64,000 nucleotides of DNA from JBHJGP01 sp050331695. GTDB taxonomy: Bacteria > Pseudomonadota > Alphaproteobacteria > Geminicoccales > Geminicoccaceae. Position 1 is the stretch's first letter; each line of letters starts with the position of its first letter. The notes beneath the pieces are model-generated. The model made no database searches. It worked only from the letters and a program-made list of their open reading frames with translations, and was not told the DNA's origin. Both the position numbers and the translations under genes were made by a program. The stretch spans positions 1 to 64,000 of the forward strand of contig JBHJGP010000006.1 of assembly GCA_050331695.1 (NCBI GenBank), read 5' to 3'. This document shows positions 52,802 to 61,758 of this stretch, one piece after another.

Positions 52802-53746
52802 ATGACGGCTTGGGATTGGGAGGTCATGGGCAAACTCGACGGCGGCGCCAACGGTGTCTTTATTATTTCCGCGACGCCCTTCGCGGAAAACGATGCTCTT
52901 GACTGGGCCAGCACCGATAAGCTCATCGACTTCTATCTCGAAAAGGGCGTCTCGGGCATCACCATCCTCGGCATCATGGGCGAGGCACCGAAACTGACCT
53001 TCGAGGAAGCCAAGGCTTTCGCGCGCCATGTTCTGAAGAGGGTTGAGGGGCGCGTGCCCGTGATTGTCGGCGTCTCCAGCCCCGGCTTCGCGACCATGAG
53101 CGAGCTTGCCGCGTGCGTGATGGACGACGGCGCCGCCGGGGTCATGGTCGCGCCGCCCGCAACGCTCAAAGGCGACGATGCGGTCTACACCTATTTCTCG
53201 CAGACCGTCCGCCATCTGGGCGATGACACGCCATGGGTCCTCCAGGATTATCCTCTGGCGTCGGGGGTCGTGATGAGCCCCAAGCTGATCCGGCGCATCG
53301 CCGACGACATGCCGACCTGCGTCATGCTGAAGCATGAAGACTGGCCGGGGCTCGACAAGATCACGGCACTTCGGCGTATGGAAGCTGAGGGCGCACGGCG
53401 TCTCAGCATTCTCGTCGGCAATGGCGGTCTGTTTCTGCCGCTCGAACTGGAACGCGGCGTCGATGGCGCAATGACAGGGTTCGCCTACCCGGAAATGCTG
53501 GTGGCCGTGGTCGAACGTCATGGCGAAGGCCGGCCCGACGTCATGATGGATCTTTTCGACATCTATCTGCCGCTGCTTCGGTACGAGCAGCAGCCCCAGG
53601 TTGGCTTGGCCGCTCGCAAATACATCCTGAAAAAGCGTGGCGTGCTGGCAAGCGACACGCTGCGAGCCCCGGCACCACGGCTGACGCCGGAAAGCCGGGC
53701 CGAAATCGACCGGCTCATCCAGCGCCTCGAGCGCGCGGTGATGTGA
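52802..53746 (+). CDS. DapA/dihydrodipicolinate synthase-family lyase
   Basis: A 314-residue Schiff-base aldolase-fold protein. 'FIISATPFAENDALDW' opens the barrel, 'TILGIMGEAPKL' is the phosphate/carboxylate loop, 'WVLQDYPLASG' carries the catalytic Tyr region, and 'CVMLKHEDWPG' holds the Schiff-base lysine. The family covers DapA, N-acetylneuraminate lyase, 2-keto-3-deoxy acid aldolases and 5-keto-4-deoxyglucarate dehydratase. Given the sugar-acid dehydratases elsewhere, a keto-acid substrate is plausible. The start could also be ATG 52826 ('gggagg' very close upstream). It is divergent from the Liv operon and may share its regulation. Confidence 0.88.
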   Translation: MTAWDWEVMGKLDGGANGVFIISATPFAENDALDWASTDKLIDFYLEKGVSGITILGIMGEAPKLTFEEAKAFARHVLKRVEGRVPVIVGVSSPGFATMSELAACVMDDGAAGVMVAPPATLKGDDAVYTYFSQTVRHLGDDTPWVLQDYPLASGVVMSPKLIRRIADDMPTCVMLKHEDWPGLDKITALRRMEAEGARRLSILVGNGGLFLPLELERGVDGAMTGFAYPEMLVAVVERHGEGRPDVMMDLFDIYLPLLRYEQQPQVGLAARKYILKKRGVLASDTLRAPAPRLTPESRAEIDRLIQRLERAVM

Positions 53747-53812
53747 TCGATCATACGGCTGCGTCAGAGATAGGTTGTGCTAAAACTGTGTTACACTGAG
53801 GGGAGTGAAACG

Positions 53813-54259
53813 GTGGACAAAGCATTGTTGGGTGCGGCGGCAATCGCCACGGCCCTTGTTGGCCTTGGCGCCAAGGCTGAAACGCGTACGGAGATCACCG
53901 GCGAGGTCATCGATACCTGGTGTTACTACTCCGGCGTCATGGGCGCTCCGGAAGCTACCGTGGGCACGGCCCATCACACCTGCGCGCTTTGGTGTGCGGC
54001 CGGTGGCATCCCGGTTGGCATTCTTGCCGACGACGGCTCGCTCTACATGGTTCTCAGCTTCGAGGGTGAGGGCGCGGTCGACAATGAAGCGCTCCTCGAC
54101 GTCCAGAGCGACAAGATCACGGCCGATGTCACGCTCTTTGAGCGCGATGGGCTGAGCTACGTTCAAGTTCACGAGGTCGTCGAGAATGAGGGCATCACCG
54201 TCCAAAATCACAATGATTTCGGACCGATCCCGCCCTTCGCAATCCCCGGCCTGAATTGA
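53813..54259 (+). CDS. Cys/His-containing periplasmic protein of unknown function
   Basis: The 148-residue product begins at GTG 53813 (VDKALLG), with 'gagggg' upstream. A signal peptide ends near 'GLGAKA'. The mature domain contains 'GEVIDTWCYYSGV' and 'AHHTCALWCAAGGIP', i.e. three Cys and two His in a small region, followed by 'ILADDGSLYMVL'. This could bind copper or form a redox pair, consistent with the SCO1 gene two positions downstream (inference). The layout 'V-[IV]-D-x-x-C ... G-[IL] ... D-x-[EG]-G-[ST]-L' also occurs in the next protein. No named family could be assigned with confidence. Confidence 0.7.
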   Translation: MDKALLGAAAIATALVGLGAKAETRTEITGEVIDTWCYYSGVMGAPEATVGTAHHTCALWCAAGGIPVGILADDGSLYMVLSFEGEGAVDNEALLDVQSDKITADVTLFERDGLSYVQVHEVVENEGITVQNHNDFGPIPPFAIPGLN

Positions 54260-54270
54260 GGAGCGTGCTG

Positions 54271-54819
54271 ATGTTGCGTGAATTGACGGTAGCCGCCGCC
54301 CTGGTCTCGCTCAGCGCGGTGCAGGTGCAGGCTCAGGAAAGCGAAGCCAAAAGCTGGGGTTTAACCGGCCAGGAGCTGGCCCGATTCCAGGCCAAAGTCG
54401 TCGACATCGAATGTGAGTTGGGTGGCGAGTGTCCGGACAATTGCGGCGATGGCAGGCATCAACTTGGTCTTGTCGACAGCGAGGGAACGCTGATCCCGGT
54501 CGCGAAAAACACCCAGCCCGCCTTCAACGGCGCGGTTTATGATCTCCTTCCCTATTGCGGCAAGGATGTGGAGGTCGACGGTCTCTTCTCGGGCCATTCG
54601 GGTTTCCGCTTCTATCAAGTCCAGTTGATCAAGGAGGTGGACGCCGAGGAATTTGCCAAGACCAATCTCTGGACCAAGGTTTGGGCGGAGAAGTTTCCTG
54701 AGGCTGAGGGTGAGGGACCTTGGTTCCGGCGGGATCCCAGGATCCAACAACGGATCGAGGCCAACGGTTATTTGGGTCTCGGCCCGGAAGCGGATGAGCA
54801 ATTCATCGCGGAGTGGTAG
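54271..54819 (+). CDS. Second Cys-containing periplasmic protein, related to its neighbour
   Basis: This 182-residue protein starts at ATG 54271 with 'gaggag' at good distance; the open frame from 54256 uses a TTG. The signal peptide is 'LTVAAALVSLSAVQVQAQ'. The mature N-terminal half has 'AKVVDIECELGGECPDNCGD', three Cys close together, then 'LVDSEGTLIPVAKN' and a later 'LPYCGKDVEVDGLF'. The arrangement parallels the preceding gene, suggesting duplication and divergence of an OB-like domain. The C-terminal ~60 residues have no parallel. It is separated from SCO1 by no bases. A thiol or copper role is inferred from position only. Confidence 0.68.
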   Translation: MLRELTVAAALVSLSAVQVQAQESEAKSWGLTGQELARFQAKVVDIECELGGECPDNCGDGRHQLGLVDSEGTLIPVAKNTQPAFNGAVYDLLPYCGKDVEVDGLFSGHSGFRFYQVQLIKEVDAEEFAKTNLWTKVWAEKFPEAEGEGPWFRRDPRIQQRIEANGYLGLGPEADEQFIAEW

Positions 54820-55518
54820 GTGAAACGCCTGCTCATGATGGTTCCAGCCGTAGCCGTGACACTCGTCACGGCTACGTTGTGGCTGGCTCTGCCTTCCAAC
54901 GCGTCTCTTGATCAGAAACCGGCCAAAAGCGTGGCGTTTCGGCCGGGCGATATCTGCAGCGTTGATTTCGACGGCCCGCCGGAGCTGCCGAAGATCTCGG
55001 CCAAGCCCTCGGCACAGAAAGACCCGCTGCCGGTATCGGTCGAGGTTACGGACCGGTTCCGCCTCATCGATCAGGATGGCGAGCTCTATTGGCGCGGCAG
55101 TTTCGCCGGGACGCTGTCGCTGGTTTTCTTTGGCTATGCCGATTGCGAGGGTGTCTGCCTCATGGGCATCCCCAACATCGCCGACGCTGCGCATGTGCTC
55201 GACGCCGACGGTATCGAAATCCGGCCCATACTGATCACGATCGATCCGGACCGCGATCGGCCCGAGGTTCTCAAAGAAGAGCTCAGGCCGATGCATGAAC
55301 GGTTCGTTGGACTGACCGGGCCGGAGGGCGCGCTCGAGGAAGCTCGGACCATGTTCAATGTGCAAAAGACCTTGTTGTTCGAAGACCCGAACGGTCAGCC
55401 GGTTTTCCAGCACGGAACCTTCGTCTACCTGCTGGACGAACAGGGAGAGCTTTTGACCCTGTTTCCGCCGGTTCTGCCGCCCGAACAAATGGCCGACATC
55501 GTTCGGGGTTATCTCTAA
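54820..55518 (+). CDS. SCO1/SenC copper chaperone
   Basis: A thioredoxin-fold, membrane-anchored protein that delivers copper (typically to cytochrome oxidase CuA or related sites). The 232 residues begin with a GTG and an anchor/signal ('LMMVPAVAVTLVTATLWLAL'). The copper site is complete: 'ADCEGVC' (CxxxC) near residue 110 and His in 'FQHGTFVYLLD' near residue 195. 'ILITIDPDRDRPEVLKE' is a family motif. It directly follows two Cys-bearing periplasmic proteins, forming a likely three-gene copper or redox unit; no cytochrome oxidase gene is in view. Confidence 0.9.
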   Translation: MKRLLMMVPAVAVTLVTATLWLALPSNASLDQKPAKSVAFRPGDICSVDFDGPPELPKISAKPSAQKDPLPVSVEVTDRFRLIDQDGELYWRGSFAGTLSLVFFGYADCEGVCLMGIPNIADAAHVLDADGIEIRPILITIDPDRDRPEVLKEELRPMHERFVGLTGPEGALEEARTMFNVQKTLLFEDPNGQPVFQHGTFVYLLDEQGELLTLFPPVLPPEQMADIVRGYL

Positions 55519-55566
55519 ACTCCGTTCTCTGGCTCAAGGAAGCCGGGGCTGCATTGAGGACGGAGC

Positions 55567-57030
55567 ATGAGCGGGGTTGATCTGGTGATACGCGGTGGCC
55601 GGGTGGCTACCGCGTGCGATCTTTTCGACGCGGACATCGCCATCACCGATGGCAAGATCACCGCCATCGGCCGTGACCTGCCAGACGGCGAGGAGGAGAT
55701 TAGCGCCGAGAACCGGCTGGTTTTGCCTGGCGGTGTTGACAGCCATTGTCACGTCGAGCAGCTCGCCGCGACTGGCCTGGTCAACGCGGACACGTTCGAG
55801 AGCGCCACCACGAGCGCCGCCTTCGGTGGCACGACGACCGTGATCCCGTTCGCCGCTCAACATGTCGGCATGAGCCTTGCGGCCGTGACGAAGGACTATC
55901 ACGAGCTGGCGAAACGCCAGGCCGTTGTCGACTACGCGTTTCATTTGATCCTGGCCGATCCCAGGCCCGAGATCCTCGCGGACGAACTGCCGCCTTTGAT
56001 CGAGGCCGGCCATGGATCGCTCAAGGTCTTTCTCACCTACGATCGCCTGCGGATCGATGACCCGCAGCTCGTTGCCGTGCTCGAAGCCGCGCGCCGTCAT
56101 GGTGCCATGGTGACCGTACACGCGGAAAACCACGCGATGATCACCTGGCTCTCCAAGAGACTGGTCGAGCGCGGCTACACCCAGCCGCGCTATCATGCGG
56201 TGAGCCACCCGCGGATCGGCGAGATCGAGGCGATCGGTCGGGCGATCGCCTTTTCCCGTCTTCTGGATCAGCCCTTGATGATCTTCCACGTCTCGACGGC
56301 GGAGGGAGCGGACGTGATCCGCCGGGCACGGGCGGATGGCGCCAAGATCTATGGCGAGACCTGCACCCAGTATCTTCTGCTTACCAAGGACGAAATGGAC
56401 CGGCCGGGCATCGACGGCGCCATGTGGATGTGCAGCCCGCCCTTGCGCGAAAAAAGCGATCAGGAAGCCCTGTGGCGTGCGCTCGCCGACGGGACGCTGC
56501 AGACGGTTTCCTCCGACCATGCGCCTTATGCCATGGACGGCTCTGGCAAACTGGCGAAGGGGCCTGCTCCCAATTTCAAGCAAATCGCCAACGGCATGCC
56601 GGGCATCGAGCTTCGCCTGCCGATGCTGTTCGACGCGATGATCAGCCAGGGACGGCTCGATCTCTCGTCATTCGTGGCGCTCACCTCGACGACGCCGGCC
56701 AAACTCTACGGTCTCTATCCGAAGAAGGGCTCGATCGTCATCGGCGGCGACGCGGACCTGGTCCTTTGGGATCCGGACCGGGAAGTGGCGATCGAGCATG
56801 GGCTCACCCACGACCGCGCCGGCTACACGCCTTATGCGGGGCGCACAGTTCGGGGCTGGCCCACGACCGTCCTTCGCCGGGGGGAGGTGATCATCGACAA
56901 CGGCGAGCTCAAAGCCCGGCCCGGATCCGGTCGGTTCCTGCCCCGCCGGGGCGGCAGCTGGGCCCTCCCGGGCGGTCCGATCGAGCCTGAATTGAATCCG
57001 GTGCACAATTTCGGCGCTAAGCTCCTTTAG
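55567..57030 (+). CDS. Dihydropyrimidinase / D-hydantoinase-type cyclic amidohydrolase
   Basis: Hydrolyses a cyclic ureide (dihydropyrimidine or hydantoin) with a binuclear metal centre. The 487 residues show 'GGVDSHCHVEQ' (HxH), 'GSLKVFLTY' (carboxylated Lys), 'TVHAEN' (His), 'IFHVSTAEGA' (His) and 'VSSDHAPY' (Asp), all ligands of the amidohydrolase family. Length and motif order match dihydropyrimidinases. It is followed by oxoprolinase and HyuAB genes, indicating a ring-opening pathway. Pyrimidine versus hydantoin preference cannot be read from sequence. Confidence 0.92.
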   Translation: MSGVDLVIRGGRVATACDLFDADIAITDGKITAIGRDLPDGEEEISAENRLVLPGGVDSHCHVEQLAATGLVNADTFESATTSAAFGGTTTVIPFAAQHVGMSLAAVTKDYHELAKRQAVVDYAFHLILADPRPEILADELPPLIEAGHGSLKVFLTYDRLRIDDPQLVAVLEAARRHGAMVTVHAENHAMITWLSKRLVERGYTQPRYHAVSHPRIGEIEAIGRAIAFSRLLDQPLMIFHVSTAEGADVIRRARADGAKIYGETCTQYLLLTKDEMDRPGIDGAMWMCSPPLREKSDQEALWRALADGTLQTVSSDHAPYAMDGSGKLAKGPAPNFKQIANGMPGIELRLPMLFDAMISQGRLDLSSFVALTSTTPAKLYGLYPKKGSIVIGGDADLVLWDPDREVAIEHGLTHDRAGYTPYAGRTVRGWPTTVLRRGEVIIDNGELKARPGSGRFLPRRGGSWALPGGPIEPELNPVHNFGAKLL

Positions 57031-57037
57031 GCGCGAT

Positions 57038-57808
57038 CTAGAGCATCTCCGGCAAGGTCACGATCTCGACGCGGGCGTCTTCCAGGGCTGAGCGTGCGGC
57101 GGTGGCCACGGCGACCGAGGTCGGCTCATCGCCATGTACGCATAGGGACTCGAACGGGATATCGATCCGATTGCCCTGGCGCGAGGTGACCTGCTGCGAT
57201 CCCACCATGTCGACCACCCGATCCGCAGCCATCCTTGGATCGCGTATCACGGAACCTTCGATCCGCCGGGATGTCAGGTTGCCGTCATCCTCGTATGTTC
57301 GATCGACAAAAGCCTCCCGGGCGAAGGGCAGGTCCAGTTGCTTGGCGGCGGTCTCGGTTTGGCTGCCCGAGAGCACCAGAAAGATCAGGTCGCGGTCGAC
57401 GGCCCTTACAGCCCGGCCGATGGCGAGCGAGTAGTCGAGCTCGACGGCCGCCATGTTGTTGAGTGCACCGTGTGCCTTGACGTGGGTGACCCGATAGCCG
57501 CCGGCCGTGGCGATGCCTAGAAGCGCACCGATCTGGTAGGAGACCAGATGCTCCAGGTCGCTCGCCCTCATCTGAATTTGGCGGCGGCCGAACCCCCAAA
57601 GATCGTTGAAGCCGGGATGGGCGCCGATGCTGACGCCTCTGACCTTGGCCTCGCTGACCACCCGGTGCATGACGGTCGGATCACCGCCATGCATGCCGCA
57701 GGCGATGTTGGCGGAGCGAACCAAACCTAAGAGCGTCAGGTCGTCACCGATGTCGTAGGCGCCGTAACCCTCGGCCATGTCGGCGTTGATGTTGATCTTT
57801 GTCGCCAT
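57038..57808 (-). CDS. pxpA: 5-oxoprolinase subunit A
   Basis: The LamB/YcsF-family subunit of the ATP-dependent 5-oxoprolinase PxpABC. The 256 residues contain 'ININADMAEGYGAYDIGDD', 'ANIACGMHGGDPTVM', 'GAHPGFNDLWGFGRR', 'VKAHGALNN' and 'CVHGDEP', the complete family fingerprint. It is divergent from pxpB and pxpC rather than adjacent in one operon, and its stop is 7 bp from the dihydropyrimidinase stop. Confidence 0.95.
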   Translation of the reverse strand: MATKININADMAEGYGAYDIGDDLTLLGLVRSANIACGMHGGDPTVMHRVVSEAKVRGVSIGAHPGFNDLWGFGRRQIQMRASDLEHLVSYQIGALLGIATAGGYRVTHVKAHGALNNMAAVELDYSLAIGRAVRAVDRDLIFLVLSGSQTETAAKQLDLPFAREAFVDRTYEDDGNLTSRRIEGSVIRDPRMAADRVVDMVGSQQVTSRQGNRIDIPFESLCVHGDEPTSVAVATAARSALEDARVEIVTLPEML

Positions 57809-57825
57809 CCGTCCGTCCTGTTCTT

Positions 57826-57835
57826 GAAGATCTTC
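57826..57835. promoter_or_regulatory. 10-bp palindrome in the divergent pxpA/pxpB promoter region
   Basis: gaagatcttc lies in the 58-bp gap between the two divergent starts. Its position fits an operator serving both directions, but no regulator gene is nearby and the palindrome is short. Confidence 0.3.
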
Positions 57836-57866
57836 TCAGGGAACACTAACGCTTTACGTTGAGGTC

Positions 57867-58631
57867 GTGAAACAACCAGCGAGCGCCAATCCTTTGAGCC
57901 GCCACGCCGAGCCACGCTTTCTGCCTGTGGGCGATACCGCTCTGTCGGTCGAGTTCGGTGATGGCGTGGATCGTGAGCTCAACGGCCTGGTCCTGGCCCT
58001 CGACGAAAAGCTGCTGAGCGAACCGGCGCCGGGTCTGATCGAGACGGTGCCGACGTTCCGCTCGCTAATGATCCACTACGACCCCGGTGCAACCGACTTT
58101 TCGAAACTCAAAGCTCACATCCGAGCGCGCCTGCCGAACCGTGCCGCAGACGACCGCGATGCGCGCGAATGGGTCGTTCCCACCTGTTATGAGGGGGAGC
58201 TGGCGCCGGATCTGGAACAGGTTTCACAGGATACGGGCATCGCCGTCGACGAGGTCATCGAGCTTCATGCAGAAACCCTGTTTCACGTTTATGCGTTGGG
58301 CTTCGTTCCCGGTCTGCCTTATCTGGGCGATCTGCCCGAGAGCTTGAGCCTACCCCGCCGCGAGGATCCGAGGGTCAGAGTTCCGAGAGGCTCCGTCGGC
58401 ATCGCCGGCCGGATGAGCCTCGTCTATCCGGTCGTGTCGCCCGGTGGCTGGCATCTGATCGGCAACACGCCGATCGAGCTGTTCGAGCCGACAGCGGAAA
58501 CACCGGCTTTGTTCGCGCCGGGCGACAAGATCCGGTTTCAGCCGATCGATCGGGCCCGCTTCGACGAGCTGCGCGGGCAGGTCGAGGCGGGCGCCTACAA
58601 GCCTGAGCACCGGTTGATCGAAGCGGCATGA
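57867..58631 (+). CDS. pxpB: 5-oxoprolinase subunit B (KipI-like)
   Basis: A 254-residue subunit of the 5-oxoprolinase complex. Landmarks are 'FLPVGDTALSVEFGD', 'LMIHYDPG', 'FVPGLPYLGDLPESL', 'PRVRVPRGSVGIAG' and 'GGWHLIGNTPIELF'. The start is a GTG; the first ~18 residues are weakly conserved, so a slightly later start is possible. It overlaps pxpC by 4 bp (ATGA). Confidence 0.94.
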   Translation: MKQPASANPLSRHAEPRFLPVGDTALSVEFGDGVDRELNGLVLALDEKLLSEPAPGLIETVPTFRSLMIHYDPGATDFSKLKAHIRARLPNRAADDRDAREWVVPTCYEGELAPDLEQVSQDTGIAVDEVIELHAETLFHVYALGFVPGLPYLGDLPESLSLPRREDPRVRVPRGSVGIAGRMSLVYPVVSPGGWHLIGNTPIELFEPTAETPALFAPGDKIRFQPIDRARFDELRGQVEAGAYKPEHRLIEAA

Positions 58632-59677
58632 GCGGCGTCTTCAAGATTATCGAGCCGGGCCTTCAGACGACCGTCCAAGACGGGGGCCGCTACGGCTTCC
58701 AGCGATTTGGCGTGCCCGTGTCCGGCGCCATGGACCAAGAAAGCCTGAAGCTTGCCAATGCGCTGGTCGGCAGCGCACCTTCCGCGCCAGCGCTGGAGAT
58801 GCGCTATGCCGGTCTCGAACTCGAGGTTGTCGACGGCGCGGTCAGAGTGGCGCTCACCGGCACAAATGCAAAAATGAGCGTCTCGCTCGCCGACTGGGAA
58901 CAGCCGATTACGATCGAAGCCTATCGTAGCGTAACGCTCCAGGCCGGCGCCAGGCTCAAATGCCGCAATCTCGGTGAGCGCGCTAACGCCTATCTGGCCA
59001 TTGCCGGCGAACTCGATCTCGACACGGTCATGAATAGCTTTGCCACCTACCTTCGTGGCGGCTTCGGCGGTGTTTCGGGTCGAGCGTTGCGGACCGATGA
59101 CGTGCTGCGGACAACGGCCGGCGACAGTGTCGGGCCGGACCGCCAGGGCGGCTGGCCGATCTTGCCGTCTGACAATGGACCGATCCGCGTCGTGCTCGGA
59201 CCCCAGAGCGATTTTTTTTCCGATGATGCTATTCAACGCTTTCTCGCCGCCCCCTGGACCATTTCGAAAGACACGGACCGCATGGGCATGCGCCTGGAAG
59301 GGCCCAAGCTGGAGCATGCGAAGGGCTTCAACATCACCTCAGACGGGATCGCTACCGGCGCCATTCAGGTGCCGGGCAGCGGCCAGCCGATCATCCTCCT
59401 GGCGGACCGGCAAACCGCCGGCGGCTACCCAAAGATCGCTACGGTTGCGTCGGTCGACCTGCCGCGTCTGGGCCGCGCAATGACCGGCGGGACCATGACC
59501 TTTGTGACCGTCACCGTCGAGGAAGCGCAGGGGCTCCGCCGAACCCGCGAGGCCGAGCTCAATTGCTGGATCGATGGCCTCGAGCCGGTTCGCGAGACCG
59601 GCCAGATCGATGTCGACGCGCTCTACCGCGAAAACCTGATCACCGGCGCCGTCGCGGCGGACGAACGAGACCCTTGA
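58628..59677 (+). CDS. pxpC: 5-oxoprolinase subunit C (KipA-like, biotin-dependent carboxyltransferase fold)
   Basis: The 349-residue partner of PxpB. It shows 'IEPGLQTTVQDGGRYGFQRF' type opening (given as 'PGLQTTVQDGGR'), 'GVPVSGAMDQESLKLANALV', 'LGPQSDFF', 'DRMGMRLEGP' and 'ILLADRQTAGGYPKIATV'. These are the KipA/PxpC signatures. Its stop overlaps the TTG start of the HyuA gene (TTGA at 59674-59677). Confidence 0.95.
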   Translation: MSGVFKIIEPGLQTTVQDGGRYGFQRFGVPVSGAMDQESLKLANALVGSAPSAPALEMRYAGLELEVVDGAVRVALTGTNAKMSVSLADWEQPITIEAYRSVTLQAGARLKCRNLGERANAYLAIAGELDLDTVMNSFATYLRGGFGGVSGRALRTDDVLRTTAGDSVGPDRQGGWPILPSDNGPIRVVLGPQSDFFSDDAIQRFLAAPWTISKDTDRMGMRLEGPKLEHAKGFNITSDGIATGAIQVPGSGQPIILLADRQTAGGYPKIATVASVDLPRLGRAMTGGTMTFVTVTVEEAQGLRRTREAELNCWIDGLEPVRETGQIDVDALYRENLITGAVAADERDP

Positions 59678-61758
59678 GCGCGAAAGCCGGCATCGATATC
59701 GGCGGAACCTTCACCGATGTGGTGATCGAGACCGGTGTCGGGCGGACCACCCACAAGGAACTAACGACGCCCCAGGCGCCGGAAGAGGGGGTCCTGGCCG
59801 GCCTCGAAACCTGCCTTCAAAAGGCCGGCCTCGAGGTCGGTGACCTTTCGATCATCGTCCACGGCACCACGCTTGCAACCAATGCGGTGATCGAGCGAAA
59901 GGGTGCCAAGACCGCGCTGATCGCGACACAGGGGTTTCGGGACACGCTCGAGATCGCGGATGAGGGCCGCTTCGATCAGTACGATCTCAATCTGGTCAAG
60001 CCGAAGCCCCTGGTGCCGCGCGAGCTTCGTTTCACCGTGCCCGAGCGGGTCGCCGTCACCGGCGATGTACTCCTCGCCCTTGATGAAAGTGCTGTTCACG
60101 GCCTGGTTCGGCGCTTGCGCGCTGCCGGTATCGAAAGCGTCGCGGTCGCTTTCATCCACGCTTACGCCGCCCCGGACCATGAGCGGCGGGTGGCGGCCAT
60201 TCTTGGGGACACCTGGCCCGACCTGCCGGTGAGCCTGTCGAGCGAGGTCTGTCCCGAAATCCGCGAACATGAGCGGACGTCGACCACTTGCGCCAACGCC
60301 TACGTCCAGCCGCTGATTGCCGGCTATCTGGCGCGGTTGGAGCAACGGCTCCACGACCGAGATGTCAACGCACCCATCTATCTGATGAGTTCCGGCGGCG
60401 GCCTTACCACCATAGCCATGGCCCGAAAATTTCCGGTGCGCTTGATCGAGAGCGGTCCCGCCGGCGGCGCCATCCTTGCCGGTCACCTGGCCCGGTGCCT
60501 CGACGAGCCTCGGGTGCTGAGCTTCGACATGGGCGGAACGACCGCCAAGATCTGCCTGATCGATGACGGCGAGCCGCAGACCGCCCGGCGGTTCGAATTC
60601 GATCGCACCGCCCGGTTCATGAAGGGCTCGGGCCTGCCGCTTCGGATCCCGGTGATCGACATGGTCGAGATCGGTGCGGGCGGTGGTTCGATCGCTCAGG
60701 TGGACCCGCTTCAACGAATCCAGGTGGGACCGGAGAGCGCCGGCGCGGAGCCTGGCCCGGCCTGCTACGGTCGAGGCGGAGAAGCGTCCACGGTCACGGA
60801 TGCCGATCTGGTTCTCGGTAAGCTGGATCCCGAAACTTTTGCCGGCGGGCGGATCCGCTTGGATGCCGAGCGGGCCGGGCGGGCGCTTCATCATAAGATT
60901 GGCGAAATCCTCGGTCTGGCCACCGCCGAAGCCGCTCTTGGCGTCGCCGAGATGGTCGATGAGACGATGGCGAGCGCCGCCAGGGTCCACGGCGTCGAGA
61001 ACGGCAAGACCGTCGCCGACTATGCGATGATCGCCTTCGGCGGTGCAGCACCTCTTCATGCGGCCCGTGTCGCCGAGAAGCTCGGCATCGACCGTGTTAT
61101 CGTTCCGACCGATGCTGGTGTCGGCTCGGCCGTCGGCTTTCTGCTGGCGCCCGCGTCCTTCGAGGTCTTGCGCTCGGCCTATGGCCGTCTGGATCGGCTG
61201 GACATCGCCGGGATCAACGCGCTCCTTGACCAAATGGCGGCCGAGGCCTGGCACGCGATCCGGGATGCCGTTGGCGACCAACCGGTCCGTGTGACCCGGA
61301 TCGCCGCCATGCGCTGCGTCGGTCAAGGTCATGAGGTGGACGTCGCGCTTCCGGAAGGCAGCTTGACGACCGAGCATCAAAGCCTGCTTCGGACAAGGTT
61401 CGAGGACGTCTATCTCGATCTGTTCGGCCGGATCATTGCGAACGGCGAGATCGAAATTCTGACCTATGCCGTCACGCTTTCGAGCGCACCCGCCGCGGCG
61501 CCGCCAACCGCGGTACCAGAGGCCCGAAATGCCGCCGCCGCCACATCGGAGCGCCGCTTGATCGATCCCGCGAGCCGCAAGGCCATGGATGTGCCGGTGT
61601 TCGACAGACAAGACCTTCGCCCCGGCGATAGCGTCCGGGGGCCTTGTCTGATCGCGGACGAAACGACCACGATCGTCGTGACGCCGGCCTTTGACGGTGT
61701 GGTCGACCTGGCCGGCAACCTGATCTTGAGCAGAAAGGCAGAGACGGATGGCCGATAA
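59674..61758 (+). CDS. hyuA: Hydantoinase/oxoprolinase alpha subunit (HyuA, N-methylhydantoinase A)
   Basis: ATP-dependent ring-opening subunit. I take a TTG start at 59674 (LSAKAGIDIGG), because the family's N-terminus 'AGIDIGGTFTDVV' follows directly and the upstream extension in this frame is a low-complexity shadow of pxpC. The 694 residues include the ASKHA-type nucleotide-binding elements 'VHGTTLATNAVIERKGA', 'GPAGGAILAGH', 'SFDMGGTTAKI' and 'GAGGGSIAQVD'. Length is normal. It overlaps the HyuB gene by 11 bp. Confidence 0.92.
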   Translation: MSAKAGIDIGGTFTDVVIETGVGRTTHKELTTPQAPEEGVLAGLETCLQKAGLEVGDLSIIVHGTTLATNAVIERKGAKTALIATQGFRDTLEIADEGRFDQYDLNLVKPKPLVPRELRFTVPERVAVTGDVLLALDESAVHGLVRRLRAAGIESVAVAFIHAYAAPDHERRVAAILGDTWPDLPVSLSSEVCPEIREHERTSTTCANAYVQPLIAGYLARLEQRLHDRDVNAPIYLMSSGGGLTTIAMARKFPVRLIESGPAGGAILAGHLARCLDEPRVLSFDMGGTTAKICLIDDGEPQTARRFEFDRTARFMKGSGLPLRIPVIDMVEIGAGGGSIAQVDPLQRIQVGPESAGAEPGPACYGRGGEASTVTDADLVLGKLDPETFAGGRIRLDAERAGRALHHKIGEILGLATAEAALGVAEMVDETMASAARVHGVENGKTVADYAMIAFGGAAPLHAARVAEKLGIDRVIVPTDAGVGSAVGFLLAPASFEVLRSAYGRLDRLDIAGINALLDQMAAEAWHAIRDAVGDQPVRVTRIAAMRCVGQGHEVDVALPEGSLTTEHQSLLRTRFEDVYLDLFGRIIANGEIEILTYAVTLSSAPAAAPPTAVPEARNAAAATSERRLIDPASRKAMDVPVFDRQDLRPGDSVRGPCLIADETTTIVVTPAFDGVVDLAGNLILSRKAETDGR

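Noticed and set aside
54361..55488. 375-codon minus-strand open frame
   Set aside because: Antisense to the SCO1 gene and its neighbour, both of which have signal peptides and conserved cysteines.
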